Of a DNA stretch of 64,000 nucleotides, positions 17,385 to 25,334 are shown piece by piece (position 1 is the first letter of the stretch; each line of letters opens with the position of its first letter). This stretch comes from VXYL01 sp965208525. GTDB taxonomy: Bacteria; Pseudomonadota; Gammaproteobacteria; Pseudomonadales; Azotimanducaceae. The translations under genes and the position numbers were made by a program. Location of the stretch: contig OZ242340.1 in assembly GCA_965208525.1 (NCBI GenBank), forward strand, positions 3,844,001 to 3,908,000. Reading direction: 5' to 3'. Below the pieces are notes generated by a model that was not told where the DNA came from, made no database searches, and was given only the letters and a program-made list of their open reading frames with translations.

Positions 17385-18251
17385 CTCGCACTGCTGGCGG
17401 TGCTGGCGTGGCTCGGGGGTTGCCAGGATCAGCCTGATCCGCGCTTTCAAGCGCCGCTCGTGTCTGGCGTGATCACGTTGCCCATGACCGACACCCAGCG
17501 CTTCGACGAGCAGCTTTCCGCCACCGGATTCATCGCTGCGCTGCGTGGTGGCGGGAATCTCGGCATCACGTTCAGCACCATTGCTGCCGCCGATGACGAC
17601 GGGGACGGTGTCGGCAGCGCCGACATCGTGCTCGCGCAGCTTGCCGCGGCGAGTTTCGATCCACGCATCATGGGGCCCGGCGTTGCACCCGTCGATGCCT
17701 TGACGGGCCGCGGGCAAACGCTCGTGCTCGGCAGCGGCTTCGTTTCGGTGTTCGATCCCGTCTCGCCGCTCGGCCTTCTCCAAGTGCAGGGCGAAGTGCT
17801 AAGCGAAATCACGCCGCATGGCTACACGCGCGTGCTCGGCGTGCGCGACGGCGGCGAACGCGACGTCGCCATCGTTGGTCGCAATGACTATCACCAGGGC
17901 ATGTTCGAGTCGGCGATTCAGGTGGGCCCGGGCATCGTCGAAGGCGGGCTCCTCGACATCTCGCCCCGAGAGCGCAATCTCCCCACGTTCGTGCGCGCCT
18001 TCGTTGCCTCCTGCAGCGATCGCTGGATCGTCGGTGTCACACAAATCCCCATGCACCTGATCGACGTAGGCGAGCGCCTGCTCGCGTTCTTCGCCGCCGA
18101 AGAGCTTGCTTGCGATGAGGTGGTCAACCTCTCCGGCGACCGCGAGGCACTGCTTGCCGTGATGAGCGAAGACCGCCGCAGCATCGCCTACTTCGGCAAC
18201 CCCGCCCTGCCGCGCGCATCGCTGTTGGCATTTGCCGCGACCGAGTCTTGA
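17283..18251 (+). CDS. Unrecognised lipoprotein with an uncertain start
   Basis: The body from about 17382 encodes a hydrophobic segment with lipobox (VLALLAVLAWLGGC), then about 270 residues of globular sequence with no family I recognise. The sequence repeatedly mentions a value-like beta pattern (GQTLVLGSGFVSVFDP, ITPHGYTRVLGVRDGGERDV), and two late Cys (SCSDRW, ELACDE) may form a disulfide. It would be anchored to a membrane on the periplasmic side. The only upstream ATG in frame, at 17283, lies inside a palindromic repeat. A GTG at 17400 or CTG at 17391 would leave a very short signal peptide. The repeat may have replaced the native start region. Confidence 0.55.
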   Translation: MHVFLGQALPASSPANRLRAWRRERGQDALASKVLALLAVLAWLGGCQDQPDPRFQAPLVSGVITLPMTDTQRFDEQLSATGFIAALRGGGNLGITFSTIAAADDDGDGVGSADIVLAQLAAASFDPRIMGPGVAPVDALTGRGQTLVLGSGFVSVFDPVSPLGLLQVQGEVLSEITPHGYTRVLGVRDGGERDVAIVGRNDYHQGMFESAIQVGPGIVEGGLLDISPRERNLPTFVRAFVASCSDRWIVGVTQIPMHLIDVGERLLAFFAAEELACDEVVNLSGDREALLAVMSEDRRSIAYFGNPALPRASLLAFAATES

Positions 18252-18255
18252 AAGG

Positions 18256-18377
18256 CGGGCCTTGGAGGGAAGGCATTCTGCCTTCCCTCGCGTCGCTAGG
18301 CGCGCTGACCGGTGGTGCATAACGTACAGCGCCTGTCGGCGCTAGCGAAGGCAGAATGCCTACGCTCCAAGGCCCGT
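18256..18377. repeat. Family A palindromic repeat, copy 6
   Basis: The arms CGGGCCTTGGAGGGAAGGC and GGCATTC-type sequence ending CTCCAAGGCCCG are near-perfect inverted copies. The centre contains GTCGCTAGGCGC and GCGCCTGTCGGCGC palindromes. It begins 5 bases after the lipoprotein stop and ends 19 bases before the monooxygenase start. Confidence 0.78.
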
Positions 18378-18395
18378 CACCAAGGAAACATCGTC

Positions 18396-19469
18396 ATGGA
18401 CATCGGCATCTGCGTCGCTTCCCACATCAAGGACATCGACTACATCGTTCGCGCCGAGGAACTCGGCTACTCCCACGCCTGGCTCGCCGACAGCCAGATG
18501 CTGTGGTCGGACTGCTACGCCGCGCTGGCGCTGGCGGCAGTGCGCACCAAGACCATCCATCTCGGCACGGGAGTGGCCATCACCGGCACCCGGCCGGCGC
18601 CAAACAACGCCTCCGGCATTGCCACCATCAACGCCTTGGCGCCCGGACGCACCTTCTTCGGCGTCGGCAGCGGCAACACCGCCATGCGGGTGATGGGATT
18701 CCCGCCGCAGCGCATCCGCGAGTTCGACGCCTACCTCGAAACCCTCGCGCCGCTGCTCTGCGGGGAGGAAGCGATGTTCCGGCGGGGCGGCGAGGAACGT
18801 CCCATCCGCCACATCATGCCCGACGACGGCTTCGTCAACTTCAAGGACCGCATCCCGCTCTACGTGTCCGGCTTCGGCCCCAAGTCGCTCGGCCTCGCCG
18901 GCAAGCACGGCGACGGCGCGGTGCTCGCCATGCCGGCCAATCGCGCCGTGATGCTCAATATCTGGCGCATGATCGAGGACGGCGCCCGCAATGCCGGACG
19001 CGAGATCGACCGCGACGCCTACTACACCACCGGTCTCACCACGATGGTGGTGCTGGACCCGGGCGAAGCCGTGGATTCCCCCCGCGTTAAGGCGGAATGC
19101 GGGGCGATGGCCATGGCCGGCGTCCACTTCGCCTACGACCAGTTCCGCAACTTCGGCCGCCAACCTTCCGGGGCCCTGGCCGGCATCTGGGACGACTACC
19201 GCGCCATGATCGAAAGCCACCCCGCCGAGCGCCGCCACCAACGCATCCACGCCGGTCACAACTGCTGGGTGCTGCCGGAAGAGGAACGGTTCTTGACGCC
19301 CGAAGTGCTGCAAGCGTCATCCATGATCGGCACCCGCGAAGCCCTCGCCGAACGCCTGCTGGAGCTGGCGGAAGTGGGCCTCGACCAGGTGATGATCCTG
19401 CCCAACTTCGACACCCGCTTCGACGTGCTAGAACGCGTGGGCCGCGAAGTGTTGCCGGCGGTGGCTTAA
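18396..19469 (+). CDS. LLM-class (luciferase-like) flavin-dependent oxidoreductase
   Basis: 357 residues with the TIM-barrel pattern of luciferase-like monooxygenases. MDIGICVASHIKDIDYIVRA opens the barrel, HAWLADSQMLWSDCYAALAL follows, TIHLGTGVAITGTRPAPNN marks the flavin/F420 pocket, and PLYVSGFGPKSLGLAGKHGDG is the second cofactor segment. It would use reduced FMN or F420H2; which cannot be decided from sequence. AAGGAAA lies upstream of the ATG. The frame runs open further upstream, through a palindromic repeat, which I reject as coding. A CaiB-type CoA-transferase lies convergently after it. Confidence 0.85.
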   Translation: MDIGICVASHIKDIDYIVRAEELGYSHAWLADSQMLWSDCYAALALAAVRTKTIHLGTGVAITGTRPAPNNASGIATINALAPGRTFFGVGSGNTAMRVMGFPPQRIREFDAYLETLAPLLCGEEAMFRRGGEERPIRHIMPDDGFVNFKDRIPLYVSGFGPKSLGLAGKHGDGAVLAMPANRAVMLNIWRMIEDGARNAGREIDRDAYYTTGLTTMVVLDPGEAVDSPRVKAECGAMAMAGVHFAYDQFRNFGRQPSGALAGIWDDYRAMIESHPAERRHQRIHAGHNCWVLPEEERFLTPEVLQASSMIGTREALAERLLELAEVGLDQVMILPNFDTRFDVLERVGREVLPAVA

Positions 19470-19481
19470 GGCAAGGGCTTG

Positions 19482-20747
19482 TCAGTCTGCACCTAGGAGG
19501 GCAGCGCGCATTGCGTCGCGGGTTGCGGTTGCGTGCGCCATCACGCGGTCTGCCGTCTGATCGTCGAAGCCAAGTTCCGCCATGATTTCGGCCGTGTCGG
19601 CGCCGAGCGCAGGGGGCGGGGACGGATGCGACGTCGGCGTTCTGCTGAAGTGCATGAGGGTGCCCACGGTTGGGGTGGTGCCGCTGACCGGCAAGTCCAG
19701 ATCGACGACGTAGTCGTTGGCCACGTTCTGCGGGTCGGTGGGGATGTCGCCGTGGCCGCGCACGCGTTCCCAGATGATCTCCGGCTGGGTCGCGAAGAAG
19801 GCTTCCCACTCGCGCCACGGCTTACTGGCGAAGGCGTCCCGCATGAGGGCGCGAATCTCGGCCACGCCGTCGTCCGCGCCTGTCACGCCGATGCGCTTGC
19901 CGGGCGTGTTCCACTCCTCCATGAGGATGGTTTCGGGGCGATCCGCGAAGATCCAGAACTCGCTCCAGGCATCGTCCGTCATGGCCGCCACGAACAGCAC
20001 ATCGACGCCATCTTGGGACGTGTACATGCCATAGGGCGCCTTGATGTTAGGGTGATGTCCGCCTTCGCGGGACAACGGCGTGCCGGTGAGGAACGAGTGC
20101 TGTAGCTCCCACATCTGCAGCCAAAGCTGTGCCCCGAGCGAGGAGGTCCGCACCACCTGGCCGCGGCCGTTCCCGGCCCGAGCCGCGAGCGCCGTGACGC
20201 AGGCAAGGGCGAGTTGCATGGCGCCGGCGTGGTCGGCAATGGCCGCGCCCGGCGGCGTTGCGGTCTCGCCGGGCTGACCGGTCATGCTGGCGATTCCGCC
20301 GCGGGCCTGGGCCGCGCCATCGAGCATGGCCTTGGCGGCGTCCGGGCCGTGCGGGCCAAAGCCGTTGACGTGGCCCACCACCAGGGTCGGATAGCGCTCG
20401 GAGAGGGCGTCTGGGTCCAGCGTCATGCGGCCGAGGGCCTCGGCGCGGTAGTTGCTGATGAAGACATCGGCCGTGGCGAGCAGGGCATGCATCACATCGG
20501 CGCCCGGCGCGACGTGCAAGTCGAGCACCAACGAGCGCTTGCCCTTGTTCATGGCGATGAACTGCGAGGTATAGGCATCCGCCGGCAGCTTGTTGTTGAC
20601 GCCCCGGTGGTAGCGACTGGCATCGCCCATGGGCGGTTCCACCTTGATGACATCCGCGCCCATGTTGGCAAAGTGCAACCCGACCGCAGGCCCCTGAATG
20701 GCCGTGGCGAGTTCCACCACGCGTAGGTCGGCAAGCGGTCCCGGCAT
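19482..20747 (-). CDS. CaiB/BaiF (family III) CoA-transferase
   Basis: 421 residues. PLADLRVVELATAIQGPAVG opens the protein, followed by GADVIKVEPPMGDASR, FIAMNKGKRSLVLDL and ADVFISNYRAEALGRM, the usual family III sequence landmarks. These enzymes move CoA between carboxylic acids through a covalent Asp-CoA intermediate and are cytoplasmic. GGAGGGG before ATG 20747 fixes the start, although the frame is open further upstream. Together with the MaoC-like dehydratase, the acyl-CoA ligase and several oxygenases in the window, it suggests catabolism of an unusual carboxylic acid. The substrate is not identifiable. Confidence 0.87.
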   Translation of the reverse strand: MPGPLADLRVVELATAIQGPAVGLHFANMGADVIKVEPPMGDASRYHRGVNNKLPADAYTSQFIAMNKGKRSLVLDLHVAPGADVMHALLATADVFISNYRAEALGRMTLDPDALSERYPTLVVGHVNGFGPHGPDAAKAMLDGAAQARGGIASMTGQPGETATPPGAAIADHAGAMQLALACVTALAARAGNGRGQVVRTSSLGAQLWLQMWELQHSFLTGTPLSREGGHHPNIKAPYGMYTSQDGVDVLFVAAMTDDAWSEFWIFADRPETILMEEWNTPGKRIGVTGADDGVAEIRALMRDAFASKPWREWEAFFATQPEIIWERVRGHGDIPTDPQNVANDYVVDLDLPVSGTTPTVGTLMHFSRTPTSHPSPPPALGADTAEIMAELGFDDQTADRVMAHATATRDAMRAALLGAD

Positions 20748-20875
20748 CTCATCCCCTCCCAAAACCGGCAACGGCACGCCAGTGTACGACTCACCGGGCT
20801 CATCGCCCAATCTCGGGCTTGCCGGTTGCCGCGTCGGCACGCATCCTTGCGGCTTCCTGCAACCAAGGCGAATCC

Positions 20876-21196
20876 ATGATCCTCACCACCACCCAGAACA
20901 TCGAAGGCAAGGCCATCCGCAACTACCACGGCATCGTCACCGGCGAGGCCATCGTCGGCGCCAACATCTTCCGCGACTTCTTTGCCGGCATCCGCGACAT
21001 CGTCGGCGGCCGCTCCGCCTCCTACGAGAAGGAGTTGCAGAAGGCGCGCCAGATTGCGCTCGAAGAGATGGAATACGCGGCGCAGGATTTGGGCGGCAAT
21101 GCCGTGGTCGGCGTGGACCTCGACTACGAGGTGGTGGGACAGGGCGGCAGCATGCTCATGGTCACAGCCAGCGGAACGGCCGTGACGGCTGCTTGA
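20876..21196 (+). CDS. UPF0145 family protein (YbjQ-like)
   Basis: 106 residues, the full length of the YbjQ family. MILTTTQNIEGKAIRNYHGI and VGANIFRDFFAGIRDIVGGR, then YEKELQKARQIALEEM and GNAVVGVDLDYEVV, are all characteristic. YbjQ proteins form small oligomers; their role is not established. AAGG lies just upstream of the ATG. It stands alone between two minus-strand genes. Confidence 0.88.
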   Translation: MILTTTQNIEGKAIRNYHGIVTGEAIVGANIFRDFFAGIRDIVGGRSASYEKELQKARQIALEEMEYAAQDLGGNAVVGVDLDYEVVGQGGSMLMVTASGTAVTAA

Positions 21197-21220
21197 GTGC
21201 CCTCTTACGGCTCGTACGCG

Positions 21221-21655
21221 TTACGGGGCGCTCGATGGTGCGGTTTGGTCCTTCGGATCAAGCCGCACAAAATGCCGCGGCGGAAAGCCGGTGAGGATTC
21301 GGAATACGACCCCGGTGGGGTTGTCCGCAGCCACCCTCGCCTCCTCCTCGCCCGCGACGGCAACAGCGATGTGAGGCTGCCCGGCGGGATCCTCGCCGCG
21401 TCGGATGGTGACGTCTGGATTGGCCAGCACATGGCCATACCAGGCCCGCGGCCAGTGGTTCACCGCCACATAGGCCTTGCCGTCACTTTCGAGCTCCGAC
21501 AGCACGCGATCGTGAGGATTCCCGTCGGCGTCCGTGGTGGTGATGACAAGGGTGCCCGGACCTTGGGGCTGGAAGTAGCCCAGCAGGCTCTCGAAAGCGG
21601 TCACGAGCAGCACGTACACCAGCGCCACGATGCCGAGGATTTTCGCGATTCTCAT
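21221..21655 (-). CDS. Membrane-anchored nitroreductase/deazaflavin-dependent-type oxidoreductase
   Basis: 144 residues. One N-terminal hydrophobic helix (ILGIVALVYVLLVTAFESLL) is followed by a small split-barrel with LVITTTDADGNPHDRVLSEL, AYVAVNHWPRAWYGHVLANP and DVTIRRG. These segments match the PF04075-type family that includes Ddn-like F420-dependent enzymes and many uncharacterised proteobacterial members. The cofactor here is unknown. A strong GGGAGGAAGG precedes ATG 21655; the upstream extension of the frame enters repeat sequence and is rejected. Confidence 0.7.
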   Translation of the reverse strand: MRIAKILGIVALVYVLLVTAFESLLGYFQPQGPGTLVITTTDADGNPHDRVLSELESDGKAYVAVNHWPRAWYGHVLANPDVTIRRGEDPAGQPHIAVAVAGEEEARVAADNPTGVVFRILTGFPPRHFVRLDPKDQTAPSSAP

Positions 21656-21686
21656 CCCTTCCTCCCAGCGGCCTTTCGGACTTGCC

Positions 21687-21833
21687 GCGCTATCGGTCTG
21701 TCGGACTTCCCGCGCCAGCGGCGAAGTCCGGCAGGCTGGCAGCCGTAGCTGCGAGCGAATGCGAGCACGAAGGCCAGCAGTTCGCGCCAGATTGCCGACG
21801 CGCCCTTCAAGGCGCGCCAGCGGCAAGCGCCAA
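21687..21833. repeat. Family B palindromic repeat
   Basis: Contains GCCGTAGCTGCGAGCGAATG, then GCGAGCACGAAGGCCAGCAG, TTCGCGCCAG and GCGCCCTTCAAGGCGCG. A flanking GTCGGACTTCCCGCGCC / GGCGAAGTCCGGCAGG pair precedes it. Closely related copies lie at 30.1, 31.4, 33.4 and 42.2 kb. The rest of the 21656-22023 gap shows no gene. Confidence 0.7.
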
Positions 21834-22023
21834 GCGATTGACGGCCACATTCTGCACCATCCGGGCGGCGTGAGCGAAGCGAAATCACTTGCGCCCGACG
21901 ATAGGGCGCGCGGCTTCGGTCCGCCGAGCGGCCCTGCCGGCCCGTGCTGGCTGCTACACTGACGGTGAGGCTGCGCTTGCGCAGCACCGTTCACCCAAAC
22001 CTGCCATTTGTGGAGGCACAGCC

Positions 22024-22542
22024 ATGCCCGTTTCGTTGTACGACGCCAGCGTCGGCACCTATCTTCAAATCCTGAGTTCCGTGGAAGGCGTCCTCGACAA
22101 GGGGCGCGAGCATTGCGAGGCGAATGGCATCGACCTCGACGAAGTGGTCGAGATGCGGCTGATCGACGACATGCTGCCGTTCCGCTTCCAGCTTATCTCC
22201 GTCACCCACCACTCGCTCGGCGCGATCCAGGGCGTCGAGGCTGGCGTCTTCAGCCCGCCCACGATGAACGACCTCGACTACGGTGGCTTGCGCGACATGG
22301 TGGGAGACGCCCGCAAGGCACTGGCCGATTACTCGGCGGACACGGTGAACGCCCTCGCCGGCAAGGAGATGGAGTTCCGCATGGGCAGCCGCGCCATGCC
22401 CTTCGTGGCGGAGGACTTCCTGCTCACCTTCTCCCTGCCCAACTTCTACTTCCATGCCACCACCACCTACGACATGCTGCGCATGAAGGGCACCCCGATT
22501 GGCAAAGGAGATTTCCTCGGGCGGATGCGGCTGAAGCGGTAG
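22024..22542 (+). CDS. DUF1993 family protein
   Basis: 172 residues, the normal size of DUF1993 proteins, which fold as a DinB-like four-helix bundle. MPVSLYDASVGTYLQILSSV, ARLIDDMLPFRFQ-like sequence near 45, PTMNDLDYGGLRDMV and LPNFYFHATTTYDMLRMKG are the family landmarks. No metal-binding triad or enzymatic role is established. GGAGG lies upstream of ATG 22024, and the open frame before it is repeat-derived. Confidence 0.8.
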   Translation: MPVSLYDASVGTYLQILSSVEGVLDKGREHCEANGIDLDEVVEMRLIDDMLPFRFQLISVTHHSLGAIQGVEAGVFSPPTMNDLDYGGLRDMVGDARKALADYSADTVNALAGKEMEFRMGSRAMPFVAEDFLLTFSLPNFYFHATTTYDMLRMKGTPIGKGDFLGRMRLKR

Positions 22543-22904
22543 CAAGGCGAACAACCATTCGACCGGCACGTTGGTGACTCGGCTCCGAGGCACATCCGTG
22601 TCGAATTCAAGACGGGCCTCGTAGGAGACGGGCTTGTCCCGTCCCGGCGCGCCCTTGCGGGCGCGTTGGCAGTTCGCTTGCGCGAACTGCTGCGCTTCGA
22701 CGCAGTCCTTCCATGGAACAAACCACGTAACACGCTGAAAAGCCGCGAAGCGCCTCGAAGCCGAGTCCAGACCAACGTGCGGGCCGGATGGCGCGGTCCC
22801 ACACGCCCTTCGGAGCGAGGGCCCGTCACGCTCCTCGCGCCGAAGGCGAAGCAACCAAGGGTCCGAACATGCAACCAGCCCTCTCCCCGCGAGACGGGTC
22901 CCTG
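22543..22904. other. Intergenic region with family B repeat pieces
   Basis: About 360 bases after the DUF1993 gene. Around 22617-22700 lie GACGGGCTTGTCCCGTC, GCGCCCTTGCGGGCGC and CAGTTCGCTTGCGCGAACTG, three short palindromes of the kind found in family B. No gene is supported. Confidence 0.5.
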
Positions 22905-23714
22905 CTAGCGCCAGCGCAGGGTTGCCGAAAGGGTGTGCGAACGGTACTCGCCGGCGGTGCGGTCGATGGGGATGGCGAGGTCGCGGCGGGTTCCGTCTGC
23001 TCGATAGCGGACGATGTCGATGTCTCCGAGGTCGGTCTCGACATCACCGCCGTCGGTGTAGCGGTAGGCGAGGTCGAGTTCCCAAGGGCCCTTGAGGGGG
23101 ATGGCGACGCCGGTCGTGAGCGTGAAGGTGGCTTCTCGGTCGCTGCCGGAGGGGAGTGCCGTGAGCGCGATTTCGCCGTTCGGGCCCTGGCGCAAGGCCG
23201 GAAATCGCTGCACGAAGTCGGTGAGGCGGTAAGCGGTGGCGCCGTAGCCGCCGCCAACATAGAGGCGTGAAGCCGGTCCCGCGCCGCCGAAGCGCCACGA
23301 GAACACATCCCACGTTGCCGTCAGCTGCAAGCGACGGACAGAAAGCTCAGCCGTGGATGGCTGTTCGTCGCCGGAGCGCAGGTAATTGGCATTGCCGCTG
23401 AAATTGACGCCCGGTGTAGCCGCAAGTTCGAGACGAGCCCTAAGGCGCGGCAGGGGCCGATAGCCGATGCCAAGCTTGAGTTCCGTGCCGCGGTCGTATT
23501 GCCCGTCCGTGAACAGCGCCGGGCCGCCATAGAGCACCGGCAAGTCGGTGGCGTCGACCGCCTTCACATCCTGAAATCGCGTCGACTCCACCGACACGGC
23601 ACCAGCGCCCACGTCGAACGAGAGCCCTTCGGCGCCACTCGCCCAGCCCGCCAGCAGCAAGGCTCCGGCGGCGGCCAACCCGCGTCCGAAGCGCGCCACC
23701 TCCCGGGCGCTCAA
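22905..23714 (-). CDS. Outer-membrane beta-barrel-like protein
   Basis: About 269 residues with an N-terminal signal peptide (VARFGRGLAAAGALLLAGWA). Alternating amphipathic strands follow throughout, such as RLRARLELAATPGV, RRLQLTATWDVFSWRF, SRLYVGGGYGATAYRL, ATFTLTTGVAI and WELDLAYRYTDGG. The C-terminal strand is SHTLSATLRWR rather than ending in Phe. Likely an outer-membrane protein of the small-barrel type; ligand unknown. A TTG at 23714 overlaps the stop of the upstream dioxygenase gene (TTGA), so translation may be coupled. A GTG at 23699 is the alternative start. Confidence 0.65.
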   Translation of the reverse strand: MSAREVARFGRGLAAAGALLLAGWASGAEGLSFDVGAGAVSVESTRFQDVKAVDATDLPVLYGGPALFTDGQYDRGTELKLGIGYRPLPRLRARLELAATPGVNFSGNANYLRSGDEQPSTAELSVRRLQLTATWDVFSWRFGGAGPASRLYVGGGYGATAYRLTDFVQRFPALRQGPNGEIALTALPSGSDREATFTLTTGVAIPLKGPWELDLAYRYTDGGDVETDLGDIDIVRYRADGTRRDLAIPIDRTAGEYRSHTLSATLRWR

Positions 23715-24943
23715 TACAACGATTCGCGGTCGTCGCGCCGGCGGCGCGCCCGCTCGGTGAGTTCCTCGTCGGTGGTTATGGCGAACACCCCGGCCGGGCC
23801 GACGATCTTCTGCACCATCAACCGCTCCATTTCGCGTCGCTCGCGCTCGCTCAGGCCTTGGTACGCCGCGCTGGCCAAGAACGCCTTGTAGGTGGCGCTC
23901 GTGTCCATGAAAGGCACGATGAAGCCGGGGATGATGGCCTGAATCTGGGCGCCGCGCTTGCGGTCGGTGAAATTCATGCCAGCGCGGTGCCATGTCCTTG
24001 CGTCGTAGAGGATGATGGTGCCGGCCGGCGCCTCGATGAGGTCGGACTCCGGACCGCTGTAGGGCAGGCCGAACTTCGCCCTGTGGCCCTTGCGATAGGT
24101 GTGCCGCGAGATGCCCCACTCCTCCGGCGGCGGCGCGGCGGTGGCGTGGCTGCCGAGCTTGAACAGAGTGCCGCCGTTGGTGCGCGTGAAGTCCGAGACG
24201 CAGACGTTGCGCTGCATGCCGAGCACCAGGTCCCCCGATGGCAGCGGTACACGGTCGCCGGTACCCCAGAGATACGGGAAGTCGGTGTGCCAGCCCTGCA
24301 CCTCGCGCGCGCCGTCGTCCTTGGTCAGCGCCGTGATGCCCGGCGAGTGGCCGAGCCGGATGTCGTTCGTGTGCATGTACTGGCGCGTGAGCCAAAGCGA
24401 CACCGGCTCCGCGGTCATCTTCGCCACCGCAGGATGCTGCACCAGCGGCGTCTCGCGCACCGGAGTGCGGCTCTCGTAGGCATCCACGCAGCCGACCTGC
24501 TGCAGCCCGTCCACCACGTCCGGTTCGAGAATGCAGGTGAGCGCCACCCAGCCTTGCTCACGCAGGATGCGCAGGGATTCCGAGGGAAGTTGCTCGGGGC
24601 CGTAACCGACCGTGAAATCGGCTGCCTCTCCGAGCGTGCCGTCTGCACCTACGCCGGCACCGTTCCATGTCAGCCGACAAGCGCCGCCGATCTCCTGTGC
24701 CGACGCGGTGAGCCTGAGGCCGCTCGCCACATGGACGAAACCGTCGCCTTCGACATCCCAAAGAGCGGCGTCGTCCACGTGCTCCTGCACGTGCAGGGTC
24801 GAGCCATCAGACGCTAGCCAATCGCCCTCCCGGGTGTGCAGATAGCTGAACTGATGCGCCGGCCGCTCAAACGTGGTGACCCGAGGATTGAACTCTCCCG
24901 CCGGCTGATGCCGAGACTCAAGCGCTGCACTCGCCGTCGCCAT
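23711..24943 (-). CDS. Phytanoyl-CoA-dioxygenase-like Fe(II)/2-oxoglutarate enzyme
   Basis: 410 residues. The iron-binding facial triad is visible as GWHTDFPYLWG (His and Asp near 217-219) and TWHRAGMNFTD (distal His near 317). The double-stranded beta-helix carries GDLVLGMQRNVCVSDFTRTN and APAGTIILYD. About 130 N-terminal residues have no assigned domain. It would hydroxylate an unknown substrate with decarboxylation of 2-oxoglutarate. GAGGGG precedes ATG 24943. Its stop overlaps the start of a beta-barrel gene, so the enzyme may act on something that barrel imports; this is inference. Confidence 0.8.
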   Translation of the reverse strand: MATASAALESRHQPAGEFNPRVTTFERPAHQFSYLHTREGDWLASDGSTLHVQEHVDDAALWDVEGDGFVHVASGLRLTASAQEIGGACRLTWNGAGVGADGTLGEAADFTVGYGPEQLPSESLRILREQGWVALTCILEPDVVDGLQQVGCVDAYESRTPVRETPLVQHPAVAKMTAEPVSLWLTRQYMHTNDIRLGHSPGITALTKDDGAREVQGWHTDFPYLWGTGDRVPLPSGDLVLGMQRNVCVSDFTRTNGGTLFKLGSHATAAPPPEEWGISRHTYRKGHRAKFGLPYSGPESDLIEAPAGTIILYDARTWHRAGMNFTDRKRGAQIQAIIPGFIVPFMDTSATYKAFLASAAYQGLSERERREMERLMVQKIVGPAGVFAITTDEELTERARRRRDDRESLY

Positions 24944-25334
24944 GTTCCCCTCACTCCTGCTTCGCATCCGATTACGTGCCTTCGCCGACACCAGCGAGCG
25001 AGTATAGCGGTGCGGCCCGGCTTTAGATTCCAGCCCGTCCCCCACGACCGAATGCGTCTTGCCGGCCTTGGATTGCACGCTCTGTTTCACGCGAGGAAGC
25101 GGTTCGCCATCAGCGATAGGCGGGCTTTCGGCTCGACGAAGGGGGCAAGGCCATTCACAAATCTACCCCCTTCGCGTACCGGAACATTCCGCAACAGAAT
25201 GCGTCAAATTAGTGCATAGTGCCGGCAAAGCAGGTGCGGGAAAGGGCCGTACCGTCCCACGAGGGGTGCATTTGCTCCGTGGTCTCACAAATCGAGCGGT
25301 CCGCCTCCGGCAAACGGCCGCAGAGGTTCCCAAA
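24944..25334. other. Divergent intergenic region
   Basis: About 390 bases between the minus-strand dioxygenase and the plus-strand TonB-dependent receptor. It must hold both promoters. No gene, riboswitch or clear operator could be identified by eye. Confidence 0.45.

Noticed and set aside
895..18377. Family A repeats as a CRISPR array
   Set aside because: The copies are kilobases apart, palindromic, variable in centre and not regularly spaced; no cas gene is present.
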